This document shows positions 25,585 to 36,092 of a stretch of DNA of 64,000 nt, piece after piece (the first letter of the stretch is position 1; every line of letters begins with the position of its first letter). The position numbers were made by a program, and so were the translations under genes. The DNA lies in assembly GCA_021234155.1 (NCBI GenBank), contig JAJEKV010000216.1, positions 308,001-372,000 on the forward strand, given 5' to 3'. Source of the stretch: Isoetes taiwanensis (Eukaryota; Streptophyta; Lycopodiopsida; Isoetales; Isoetaceae). The notes under the pieces were generated by a model, which worked only from the letters and a program-made list of their open reading frames with translations, was not told the origin of the DNA and ran no database searches.

Positions 25585-26983
25585 TTTCCAACATGTCTTG
25601 GAAGATAATTTGGTTTCTTTTCTTTTCCTTTTTATTTTATTCTATAATGGTAGGTGGTTCAATGAATTATCACCTTCCAACATGTGTTGGAAGTTGGATT
25701 GAAGTTTGAAAGAACATCCAAGCAGCCAATCCTTATCTTAGTGATGGCTCTAGGTTCAATAGGATCTTCTAGTGTAAGGTGTGGTTTTACTTCCAACATA
25801 CGTTGGATGTTTTATATGTTTCAATGATAGAAATTTTAAAAGGGATATGCACTTTTCACAAAGATGTGTTGGAAGCTAAAGCCCGGCTTCCAAGGCTAAG
25901 TTGTGGCTCACTTCCAATATGGGTTGGAAGTTTTGGAGATAAATACCATTTTCAATTTTGTGTTGAGGGTTTGAAGTTAGGTTATAGCATCACTCCCAAC
26001 ACGAGTTTGAAGTTGGAATTCCAATAGTTTATAGATTCTTAGAATGGGAGCTTCTAGTCTAAGATATGGCCCTAAATTATGATGATGGGTTTGTAGGCAA
26101 GCACTTGTTTTCAATTCCTAAGTTTCTGCCACACTTCCAACATGGGTTGAAAGTTGAAGGTTAAATATATGTTTTGAAATTGGTAGTTGAATCTTATATT
26201 TTTGTTTTATTGTGTAGGAGATTGTGGCATCACCTCCAACATATGTTGGAAGTTGGAATTTTAAATATGGTAGAGGTTTTTAAAATGGGGGCCTCTAGAA
26301 AAGCATCTGTGTCAAGTGTAAGATGTGGCTTCACTAACTTCCAACATAGGTTGGAAGTTGAAGCTTAAATATAGGTTTTGAAACTGATAGGTGAATCTTA
26401 GACTCTCGTTCTATTGTGGAAGTTTCGAAATGAGGTTCTTCCAACATGAGTTGGAAGTTGAAATTCCAATATTATAGAGGTTTTTAGAACGAAAGCTTTT
26501 AGTCAGGATGTGGCCCTCCAATGATGCTGGGTTTGTAGACAAGCATATTTTCTCAATCCCTTACTTGAGGCATCACTTCCAACATGGGTTGGAAGTTGAA
26601 GGTTAAATATAGGTTTTGAAATTGGTCTTTGAATCTTATATTTTTGTTTTATTGAGGAGGAGAGGAGGAGTTTATGGCATCATTTCCAACATATGTTGAA
26701 AATTTTAATTCTAAATATTGTAAAGGTTTTTAAAATAGGAGCCTCTAAAAAAGCACTCTTTCAAGTGTGAGATGTGGCAACTCTAAGTTATGGTCGAACT
26801 TCCAATATAGGTTGGATGTTAAAGCTTAAATAAAGGTTTTGAAATTGGTACAGGTATCTTAGAGTCTTGTTTTATTGTGGAGCTTCTAGTCTAGGATGTG
26901 GCCTTCCAATGATGCGAGATTTGTAGACGAGCACTCTTTTTCAATACCCAAGTCGTGGCCTTACTATGAACACGAGTTGGAAG
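25585..26983 (+). repeat. Array of about 13 short palindromes in the LTR
   Basis: The motif CTTCCAACA-NN-TGTTGGAAG and variants occur near 25585, 25674, 25790, 25911, 25992, 26134, 26232, 26338, 26438, 26576, 26683, 26799 and 26961, so steps are 81-162 bp. Around them a longer unit of about 440 bp (landmarks TAAATATAGGTTTTGAAA and TTTTTGTTTTATTG) is repeated. The palindromes are better kept than the spacers. The same motif occurs in the minus-strand LTR at 48120-48380. Confidence 0.75.
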
Positions 26984-28249
26984 TTGAAGGTTAAATATAG
27001 GTTTTGAAATTGGTATCTGGATCTTAGATTTTTGTTTTATTGAGGAGGAGGTTGTGGCATCACCGATTTGAGGGTTAGTCAAGAGGTTACCTTGTTGATT
27101 TATAGCATACCTCGCCTCTGGGTGGTGTGTTCTTTTCTGTTTTCTCTGTGGTTTTACCTTAGGCTAACCCTTGATTGATATGGTGAGTATTCTTATCTCT
27201 AGTCTCAGATGTGCTTTGGTTGATGGTTTAATTGTTCTTTTGCTTAGTTAGCACTCCAGAGAGGGATTACTGGGGTAGAGACCTCCGAGCCCATGTATTG
27301 TAGTATGCTCCTAGATAGAGCCCCAGATATTCCCATTAGATGCGCCTGTACAAGAGACCACCGGGTCATAGATGCTATGGATTGGCTTAGCACCGCAGAG
27401 AAGGGACACAGTGGTGAAGTGGGGGTGGGGTCTTGCACGAACATAAAAGGCTCCCTGAGACTCCTACAATGGGCTAGGCCCGATAGCCTGGCCACGAGAG
27501 GGGCGGTATGGGTCCGACACTCCCCGGTGTAGAGGTGTGACCCGTGATGGGGCACCTTGCACTTTGAGTAGATTTAGGGTGAGTAAGTCAGGCACGGATG
27601 CGGGGGGTCGCTGATGCGCACGTATTCTCTAGCTCACCCATGGAACCATCAGATCCCGAAGGGGACGCTTCCCCGACCGCCCATCGGACCGGGCGCCATG
27701 AACCCCGAGTAGGCTCGTAGGGGTGATACCTTGAGTCTGCTCTCGGGAAGGCTATAGCGGCCATAGCGTGAATCGACCCATTTGCAAAGTGTGCAATGGG
27801 AGGGGCGGATGGAGTGGACAACCCTAGCCGATGTTCTATGCCGCCAACACCAGGTCATACTTCCGCCTCACGATCTCTTGAGACCGAAAGCCGTCCACCC
27901 ATCCTCACAAGAGTCTCGAGCCGGGGTAGAACCGCTGGGTTTGGGTGTTTTCCTTAGTATTAGATGCATATTCTTTTGCCGCTGGTATTTGATGGATGTG
28001 CCACCCTTCGTGGTGGTTATTTATATATGATTTATGTTCGGTGCTAACATGTATTCACGCTCCGCCGACGTAGGAGCCCCATTGAAGGCGTGGGCGTAAT
28101 GACCCCTCCGTGTCCTTCACTTGAGCATCTTCTTATAGATGGCCCGAAAGTTAGACGGAGGGGCCCCCGCCATGGCGCAGATGGTTGCCATGGGAGGGGA
28201 AAGTCCCCGCATGTATACCACGGAGTCGATATATTCGTGGAGCGCCACA
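25585..28249 (+). mobile_element. 5' LTR (5'-truncated) of a Ty3/gypsy-type element
   Basis: The segment 27063-28249 is a direct copy of the tail of the 3' LTR (36652-37835). It ends CGCCACA, the imperfect inverse of the LTR start TGTGACG, and is followed at once by a primer-binding site. Upstream it contains the palindrome array of the LTR middle. The first 550 bp or so of the LTR (the head seen at 36093 and 48976) is missing here, so the left boundary is a deletion or rearrangement rather than an insertion edge. By adding modules, the complete LTR would be about 3.2 kb. Confidence 0.8.
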
Positions 28250-28268
28250 AAGGTATCGTGAGCCATGA
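28250..28268 (+). promoter_or_regulatory. Primer-binding site, initiator Met tRNA type (degenerate)
   Basis: Directly after the LTR end comes AAGGTATCGTGAGCCATG. Plant retrotransposons primed by initiator tRNA-Met normally show TGGTATCAGAGCC here; this is that site with small changes. It fixes the element's plus-strand orientation. Confidence 0.7.
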
Positions 28269-28687
28269 TTTTGGTTGACCAGGAATCATAGCATCGACCA
28301 AATCTCTAACCCGTTAGTTAGGTAGTTAAGTAGGAGCTAAGCTAGTTGGGCCTGACTTTTCGGTGATTTAATCTTGTGCTAGGTTGATGTAAGAAAATGT
28401 TGAGTTTTAGGAAGTTTAGGGCGATTTTGGAGGAAAAAAGTTGTGACCGGAGGACCCAAGTTGGAAGGGCTATAACTTTTTGTAGGCAGTTTGGATGAAG
28501 GCTTAAAATGGTTCCAATGGATGGGCACCTCCCAAATACCCTAAGGGCGCGTCTCCCGAGGTCAAAAAGACAAACAGCCGCCCGAAAAATCGAAAGGGGC
28601 GCTGCTGTCCCTGAGGTGTTTATTTCAAAAGTTAAGGCCAGATAAGTAAGGCAATGGCTTCATACGGTCCGCCGATAAAAATACGCT

Positions 28688-28797
28688 GGCTTTTTTTTTT
28701 TTTTTTTTTTTTAAAGTTTTATTTTTGCGCCCGCTTTTGAACCCATGACCTCCCGCTTTCAATCCAACACTTTTCCATCTTGCCAACTCTCCTTACA
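28688..28797 (-). mobile_element. tRNA-derived SINE, minus strand, with poly(A)
   Basis: On the minus strand the order is TTGGCAAGATGG (box A-like), AGGTCATGGGTTCAAAAGCG (box B-like GGTTCAA), an AT-rich body, then a run of more than 20 A (the T run at 28691-28712). This is the usual layout of a short tRNA-derived SINE. Confidence 0.55.
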
Positions 28798-28879
28798 TGA
28801 GATGTATATGTTTTATCCCTTTGTTATACATATCCAATGTTCTCGTTTTTTATCTACCTAGCAGTTCTTTTAAGCAAAA

Positions 28880-28946
28880 GGCACATCATGGGATTGAAAA
28901 CCCCGACCTTTTGCACCAAGCCAACACCTTTACAAATGAGCCAACT
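28880..28946 (-). pseudogene. tRNA-like relic, probably SINE head
   Basis: The minus strand reads GTTGGCTCATTTGTAAAGG (box A region), GTTGGCTTGGTGCAA (anticodon-arm-like) and GGGGTTTTCAATCCC (T-arm-like). The ends do not pair as an acceptor stem, so it is not a functional tRNA gene. It is likely a SINE head or tRNA pseudogene. Confidence 0.45.
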
Positions 28947-29056
28947 TCTTTGTTGAACAAAAATAATCCTTTTTCTACTATTTGTAGCGCATCTATTCCA
29001 TATTTAAATTAGAGACGGTTTTGGTAAACCCACGCTTGGAGGCGACAACTCCACCG

Positions 29057-29250
29057 AGCAAGCTCTCCCGCCATAGTCACGGAGCAAGCTCTCCCGCCAT
29101 AGCCGCCGAGCAAGTTTCTCCCGCCATAGCCCGCCAGAGCAAGCTCTCGCCATAGCCCGGAGAAAGCTCTCTCGCCATAGCCGCCGGAGCAAGCTCCCTT
29201 GCCATAGCCGCCGGAGTAAGCAGTCTTGCCATAGCCACGGGAGTCGACCT
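29057..29250 (-). repeat. Minisatellite, about 27-bp unit, 7-8 copies
   Basis: The plus-strand unit is GAGCAAGCTCTCCCGCCATAG followed by CCGCCG, here given in two parts (first 20: GAGCAAGCTCTCCCGCCATA). Units vary in length by 1-3 bases, nearly always in the CCG part. A minus-strand frame (29004-29357) reads it as a repeated RRLWRESLL-like nonapeptide, which I take as an accident of the repeat rather than a gene. Confidence 0.75.
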
Positions 29251-29722
29251 CTCTCTGCCATAGTCAACCGGATGACTGTCATAACCATATATAAAGCTAG
29301 TATCCCCCTAGGAATAAACCGACCAAATGACACGACGTAATCTAGCAAGTCCGCCAACTTGTTATGACAAACATCAACTCACTTGGTGGGACTAATTCGA
29401 ACTTAATTAACAACGATTGTGGCAACTTTCTAGAATAGCGTGTATTATATCCTTGGATATTCTTTAGGGCGTAATAATAATACCCGGTTATCGGCGTTCC
29501 TCGACTTATAACTTTAATTATTATTATTTTTTTCCTTTGGTAGATGCCTTGATAACACAATTTCTTCCGGCCTTGCCATCATTCAATCTATACTACATTC
29601 ATAAGCTTTATCTTAGACCTTATTCGACGTTATATACGTAATATGTTATAGACATAACTATAATTAACGTTTGTCTCTCTCTAGTGTCTAAACCTTGCCT
29701 TATCTCAATTCCTAGACAAAAG

Positions 29723-30497
29723 ATTTCTTTTTCGCCTAACCAACTAGGGACCGCCATGCAAAGACCCTCTAGACCATGGGTAGCTTTAATCCTACCACCC
29801 CTCACTACTTCTTCTCAATGGTCGTGGTTCTTTTTATGGACCATTTTCCTGCACTACTGCACAAACTCAGAATACGTAGTGAGGTGCCTGTGTTAGAACC
29901 CCCATAATAATCTCAACACTTTGTGCCAAACTTCACCGCCTATATGGATGTGATTAATTATTCTGCCACACGCTGTCAAAGTGACAAACCGCCTACCCTC
30001 TTTAGGAGTGTTCTCCGTATATTCCAATGCCACCCAACCATTGTTGATTACTCACCTCCTTCTAGGGTACCTAGATAAGAATAGAATAGAATAGAAGGTC
30101 CGAAAGCAAAATGTTCCAACCATTATTTTAATACCTAAACATCTTTAGGTTCTACGCAAATGAACTTACATATTCCAAAGGATTATATGAATTTCCCAAA
30201 GGACAAAGCATTTCACCCAAAGACCCCCTCAAGATAGGCCTCCTCTATTCAGAGATCTTGTGTTCAAGTCTCATGGACGCTTACCAATATGGCATGACGA
30301 TATAAATGCTATCTACCTATCTATCTATTAAAAAAAAAAAAAGGGGGGGTCCTTGGTGAACTCAATTCACCATGTTGTCCTAAGACATGCAAGTCTTCTC
30401 CCCTAAGCCATGCACCAAATCTTTAAAGAGTTCTCCAGCTTTTGCCGCTTTTCAAGCCATGTGTATACCTTTGCATGTTAGCAAAGACTACCCTTCT
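29723..30497 (+). repeat. Dispersed repeat unit, copy 2 (Helitron-free)
   Basis: This is the second copy of the unit at 15690-16092 plus 18111-18418. It lacks Helitron 1 and so shows the empty insertion site at about 30069-30077. It carries its own insertion (30253-30340). An AGAAT/TAGAA microsatellite follows the empty site. Confidence 0.7.
30253..30340 (+). mobile_element. 5'-truncated SINE
   Basis: Compared with the homologous 18.2-kb copy, about 88 extra bases interrupt the unit here. They include TTGTGTTCAAGTCTC (box B-like) and end with CTATCTACCTATCTATCTATT and an A run (first 20: CTATCTACCTATCTATCTAT), like the 3' tail of the SINE at 41516-41748. Confidence 0.6.
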
Positions 30498-33400
30498 CTT
30501 CTTCAATATGTTTTCTACGCCTATGATATGCCACAACAGCACACATTTCACCCTTTGGTCGTGGACCTTTATTCAGTTAATCCATTTACTCCTTTTATGA
30601 TTCATTAATCGCCTTGTGGCTTCTAAGCCGCTACTATATGTTCCTTACATTCTTAACCCACCTATCATTGGGGGTTATGATTCAACGTTGTCCTACATCC
30701 TAGAAATGCTAGTCATTACATTTCTCCGCCATAATGTTATGCTCGTTGTTCGCATTCCAAATGACTTAACATTCTCATTTAAGCCATAGTCATGGCCTAA
30801 GAGCGGGTGAGCCTTCAGATAAATCATGAATTACCCGGAGTCATCAAGATGCCCGCCTCGGTATTTTGTGAGCCTTTCTACAATTTACCTATGTTGAGAT
30901 AACGGACTTGTATTCATGTTCGAGTCCTATATATCCTAACTTACACTTCCATGTATCCCTCATTTCACCTCTATGTGACCGGTGTATGGATCATGTGGGA
31001 AAGTTAGTCCGAGGTGTCTATGCAAGACACATTCAACATTTAGCGGTGTAATCGCTATTCGCTACTTATCCTGAAATTGTACTACTATTCAGCCCACTAC
31101 CTTAAGCTTTATTCGAAAGTGCCGACTACCACATCATACCCTAGCATGCAACGGATTGACGGTCCTTTGCACATTTCAAACGTATCTCCAGATCCTTCAT
31201 CAAGAACTTTAGGATACGCCGTCTTTCTCTCCTTGTGTCGCCCCTAGATTGCCTCCCCGAGATGTTATCGTATGTGTACATGGTATCTACATAATAAACA
31301 TATCTTTCCATCCCACAATGCTAGAGCTCGCTCTAACTTAGCTAAACTATAACCGTGGTAGTTCTTTCAAACAAATCCATCGCCTATGTATCTTTATGAT
31401 GTGGCTTCGCCACCTATTTCCCAAATGGACAGGGGCCGACTCTATGTTGGACTGGTATATGTTGCCTATATTTTGATAGGGTCTCTAGCTTCAACCATCC
31501 CTTTAGTATTTCATCCAGATACATACACTATGATAGCACCTGTGGATTATGCCATAATTCAAGGGCTATTACCTCACTTGAGCTTTTCTAAAGGCTTTTT
31601 CACTAAGGACCCTTTTGCCCTCCATATTAACCATGCTTAGTCACATTCTTAAGCTATCGTGGTCAACTTCAAATCTTGTCGCCTTTGGCTTCCTTTATAA
31701 TGAAGTCGAGGCACTAAAACCTCCCGGTCGCCTAATAGGAAAACCCAATGTTTCGATCTTCATTAGTAATTGCCATAACATTATCCCGGTTCCTTACACT
31801 CTTAAGAGTTTCAAAGTCATAACCTCTAAGGGGTCTATGCCTCAAGGGAACAGATCCTCCGCCTTCTACTTCAAGACCTATAATTGTTCCCCGCGACTAG
31901 GTAACTCTTAGGATATATGGACCATCGGGTCAGATAATCTCACTCCTTGTAATCTCTACACCTCGCCTTGATTTTTTTTTTTATCGGGACTTAGAGTTCC
32001 TATGTATTGCCTCTTCTCGGTTACCCTAAAAGTATAATCCCCAAAGTCATCGTACTCCTTCTTTTCTTCCATCGGGGACGACGCGATATTTTTATACATC
32101 TTTTCATTCCCAAAACCAAATAAATGCTCTCATTTTTATTTTATAACAATTAAGTAATTCATTGGTATCTAAAACCTTTGAGTGGCTAAGCTCTCATTAT
32201 CGTTTATTCCAACACCGCTCCAACCATCCCGGGATGTTTTTGAATGTAACATCACCGTGATATGCTAGACTTACTCTAGCTATTCTCACCGATTTAAACT
32301 TTTCTCATCTTCCTTAGTACACGATCTAAGATAGTCAACTCTAACCATTGGGATAGCTTTGAATGCTTATCTCCCGAGCAAAAAATATACCTAACCCAAT
32401 ATCTTCATATAAGCATATCATTATGCTTATTCTTTACACCTTGTCAAGTAATGTTTCACTCACCTCGTGACGGCTATTCTTCTATCTTTTAATATGATAT
32501 ACATCCCAATATCACAATTAACATCTTTGATCTCCTCATTAGTGTAGTATGTAATACTACCAAATCCTTCAAACATCCTAAACCACTACGTTGTTATTAT
32601 GAGATATAAGTGTGCACCAACCCTAACTCTACACTCATATGTAATTCGCTGACGAGCCACCTAGTCGCTTGTACTATATATATGCCGTGGTTTTCACATC
32701 ATACCTTCTAGACTCTATAGCCTTAGGTTGCCTTGGTCCTCACGCTCTAGTCATAAATTCCACAGGGGCAAATGCCAACCTAAGTTCCTTGTGGACATGT
32801 TTCATCTCTAGTATAAGAACTCTTATCTTCATTACTCCGTATTCATATGGAATGTGAACTAAAAGTTCTCGATATATCCTATCTTCTTTTTAGTTATGTT
32901 TTACTATTAAATGGTCATAGTACACATATACCAACGCTGAGTTACTCCTGAATACACACACGATACCAAGTCCGTAACACATCCTCCTTGGTGAGATGCT
33001 CATTGGGCGCCTACCTTGTTCATACTCCGCACTTTGGTACATTCAACGTGGTCATTCTAAACTCTCTATATTTGAAACGTTGTTTACAACAACTTTCAAA
33101 CACCTCTTGTCTCCCACTTGTCGTGGTGGGTACATTTCTTGCCTTCCTAATGTATCATTAGTTGAAGGTCAACTTTCCTTCATAGTCCGGCTTCACCAAA
33201 GATCCAACATACCTTGCAGCTTTTTGATGGTTGCACCTGTTCCTACCAATTGTCGCCTTCTCTTGACCTTGTGTGGCGACGTTTCCACACTATTGTCCAC
33301 CGCTATACGGCATCTCGATGCTCCCCCCAGACATCGGCGTGTCCATTTCCTTAATTTATATCCTTCAGAATGGTCATGCATTAGACCAACATCATTAAGC

Positions 33401-34764
33401 CGTATCCAAGTGACTATGTCGCCATCTTAACGCACACCTTGGGAACATCAATCTCCTTATTTAAACGCAACGATGCGTAATTTCACAATCCGTAGCTTAT
33501 GGATCCGCGATCCTCCCACGATATTATTCTCTACCTTTCCCTGAGCATACCTCCATTCAAGTGGCAATAGCTATAAAATGTTGGCTCGACATTCTATGCC
33601 TTCACCATCATGGTCCAAACCTACACTTCTAAAGTCAACTCCCTTTCATGAGCTAGGTATTTATAATCCAGCTTTTCCACCTTACTATAGTACCTCTTTA
33701 ACGTGGTCTACGGTAGATAATCATAAACCACTTCTCCATCGATATATGGTGCAAGGGCAACATATATGCCACATAGTAAATTCATCCTCGTGAATTATTA
33801 GGTCAAAGTTGTTTCAATCACATAATAACCATCGCCAAACCAATTTCTCGAAAGTAACCATCCAAAATAAGGGTACTTTAACACTCCTTATTCCCAACAT
33901 TCAAAGACTTTTACTTGAATAAGAGCTCAAAGACTGCTCGGGCCATCGCCATACAACAAAGCTCGTGATGTACTGCACATGCTTTCATGCTTCCGCCGTG
34001 GACACCATAGTCGCAACTGGCCTTCTGGATACATGACGATTGCATAGCCATAGCACTGCCGGATACCGACCGGGGCGGTACCAATTACGTCGAATATATA
34101 TATATATGTCTACCGCACTGTGTCAGAATATAGCAAAGGTTCAGATGTGTGATAAATTTCTTAAAATAGCAATAGGATAAATAAGTAATTCAAATGTAAG
34201 GATATCGACGCCCCGTAAATCTATAAACATAGCTAATGAATTAATAGGTGTCCTCATATAACCGTAATCTATGCTAAAAGATAGTGAGTGTAAGTGTGGA
34301 AACGTTAAAGATAATCGAAAGGAGCAAGCTACTTAAAAACACAATATAATCAAATATAATAGAAGCAGATAATTATGTATGTCTTACACAAACTCCTAAG
34401 GGAATGACGAGACTTAGATAATGTTATAACAAGGTTATGAATAATAAATGAAGAACGCCCTGTCAGAATTAATATTAAAGTATATAGGTCAAAATGGCAA
34501 ATACAAAGACAATATATAATACTATTAAAGGGTAACTATAAATGTCGGGGCATCTAAACACTCACCTATAGCAATATATGAGTTGTTAAAATTGTAACCA
34601 AATAGAAAACAAAATTTAGATGCAAAATCACATTAAGCCCGGTTGTAATAAAATCACTTGCAAAGTGAAGGAGAATATAATAGATATATACACGGTTAAT
34701 ATGATTAGAATGATTTTCTACTAAAAAAGGCGAGGTTAATAACTCTCAGTATTATAATATAACA
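30498..34764. other. Long noncoding interior of the LTR element
   Basis: Open frames on the plus strand (for example 31386-31640, 31615-31911 and 32996-33430) and the minus strand overlap in different registers and match no family. There is an AT dinucleotide run near 34096-34108. I see no gene, RNA or recognisable retroelement domain. Confidence 0.4.
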
Positions 34765-34779
34765 ACAAATAGAAGTTCT
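34765..34779 (+). repeat. 15-bp target-site duplication, left copy
   Basis: ACAAATAGAAGTTCT is repeated exactly at 35690-35704 after the LINE poly(A), marking a target-primed insertion. Confidence 0.9.
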
Positions 34780-35689
34780 CAGATTGGGATGGTCAGCTAG
34801 CTTCGGGAGTTCTTTCGAGCTCGCTTTTCGCTGAAGGACGCTGGCCAAGGCTATCCGGGAACAAGTGGCGGGGAGTATTCCGCTACACATACCTATAGTC
34901 CCTCGTGGTGATGTGGTGGTGCGGGTTTGGAAGGTTCATCCAGATGTTGTATCTTCTTGTTTTGTGCGGTCTTGTTACTGGGTGTTGGCTATTCATGACA
35001 CCGCCCCCTTCGTGCAAGTGGTCTCTCGCAGCCCGGTTCTCGATGGGCGCCGGTTTGACGCGGACATGGAGCTCACTTCCCCCAAGGTTCGGTGCTTATG
35101 TGGCAGGTGGTGCACCACCGTATCGTGGTGAATGTCCTTGGGAGTCGGGCTTAGGTCGGGTGAGCCCTCTTTGCCCTTGTTGTGGCCTTCATCGTGAGAT
35201 CGTGGAGCATTGTTCCGTTTTATGCCCTCACTTGCGGGTTGCCTCGATTGGGTCGGGGCTTCTTGTGAGATTGAATAGCCAACAATTCTTCGCTTCATGT
35301 ATATCCCGTGCTTGGCCGCCAGACGGGCAGCGCAAGCCTTGCATCCTGGCGCGGGCTTGGTTGGTGTGGTTGATTTGGGAAAGGGCGCGGTTGTGGATCT
35401 TTCAGGATTCAGCCACTGCAGCCTCTCCTCGATTCCCTGACTCAGGCACAAGCTATTTCAAAGCTTTTGGTGTTCCCGATTAGTAGAGCGTGAAGTTTTC
35501 CATTTGGCGGGACTTCTTGGGTGTGGTAGATGGTGATGGTCGGTTTGTACAAAGAAGAGAGTTGCAGCTTGTTGTGGAGTGTCGAGGTATCACCGCTCTT
35601 TGGGGCGCTTCTCCTTCCTCCTCACTTGCTTTGTAACATTACCATTCTTTTAATATATTGCTGGATACAGTTCTTCAAAAAAAAAAAAA
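34780..35689 (+). mobile_element. 5'-truncated LINE 3' end with poly(A)
   Basis: A 910-bp insertion ends in an A run (35677-35690) and is flanked by a perfect 15-bp duplication. It encodes the end of an L1-type ORF2 in shifted frames: WQVVHHRIVVNVLG near 35098-35140, then PLCPCCGLHREIVEHCSVLC (a Cys/His zinc-finger, C-x2-C...H...C) near 35165-35225, then ARAWLVWLIWERARLWIFQD. The last bases before the A run, AATATATTGCTGGATACAG then TTC, resemble the 3' end of the larger LINE at 62.7 kb, so both belong to related families. Confidence 0.85.
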
Positions 35690-35704
35690 ACAAATAGAAG
35701 TTCT

Positions 35705-36076
35705 TTATATCTATACTGCCTTTTAATATATAATCGCCACTGTATGTATAGAAAGAATGATTTCTAAAATAGATAGATCGCGGAACTCGACACCACATTT
35801 AATGAAACAAAGGAGACTTCCACAAACCTTGACTGTTCACTTTTGACAGTCCTAACCGATGATCATCTCTGATCTATACCTCTACCTCTTATATTCCAGA
35901 ATTATAAATTGCACATTACAAGTCATTTCAAACTTAATCACTTTGAACATGACAACGTCTGTGTAACTTATAATCTCACGCTATCTCTTTAAGGAGGGGG
36001 GAGGGGGGACTTCCTTCCAATGTATGATGTGTTGCCCTGCAACAAGAGTAGTCTTCATGCTGAGGACAGCATCATT
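35705..36076. other. AT-rich interior, gene-free
   Basis: No coding content. A G-rich run (35994-36009) lies just before the segment leading to the polypurine tract. Confidence 0.45.
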
Positions 36077-36092
36077 TTTAAGGTGGGGAGAA
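36077..36092 (+). promoter_or_regulatory. Polypurine tract
   Basis: TTTTTAAGGTGGGGAGAA immediately precedes the LTR start TGTGACG. This is the expected plus-strand priming site of a Ty3/gypsy-type element. Confidence 0.75.

Larger units (their letters stand above)
28250..36092 (+). mobile_element. Internal region of the LTR element, no gag-pol recognised
   Basis: The 7.8 kb between the primer-binding site and the polypurine tract holds no gag, protease, reverse transcriptase or integrase motif that I can read on either strand. It contains two SINE-like pieces, a minisatellite, a copy of a dispersed repeat, and a LINE inserted at 34780-35689. The layout resembles a large retrotransposon derivative (LARD): long LTRs, priming sites, and a noncoding interior. 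Alternatively the coding part was lost by later rearrangement. Confidence 0.6.

Noticed and set aside
25585-26983. CRISPR-like array
   Set aside because: Repeats are imperfect palindromes with uneven spacing and related spacers inside an LTR of a plant element; no Cas genes and the wrong kind of organism.
28796-34700. Endogenous plant pararetrovirus or coding gypsy element on either strand
   Set aside because: I looked for reverse transcriptase (YxDD), protease (DSG/DTG) and integrase motifs in the frames of both strands and found none that are convincing.
34993-35451. 152-codon minus-strand ORF
   Set aside because: It is antisense to the LINE zinc-finger region, which has recognisable motifs, a poly(A) tail and target-site duplications.
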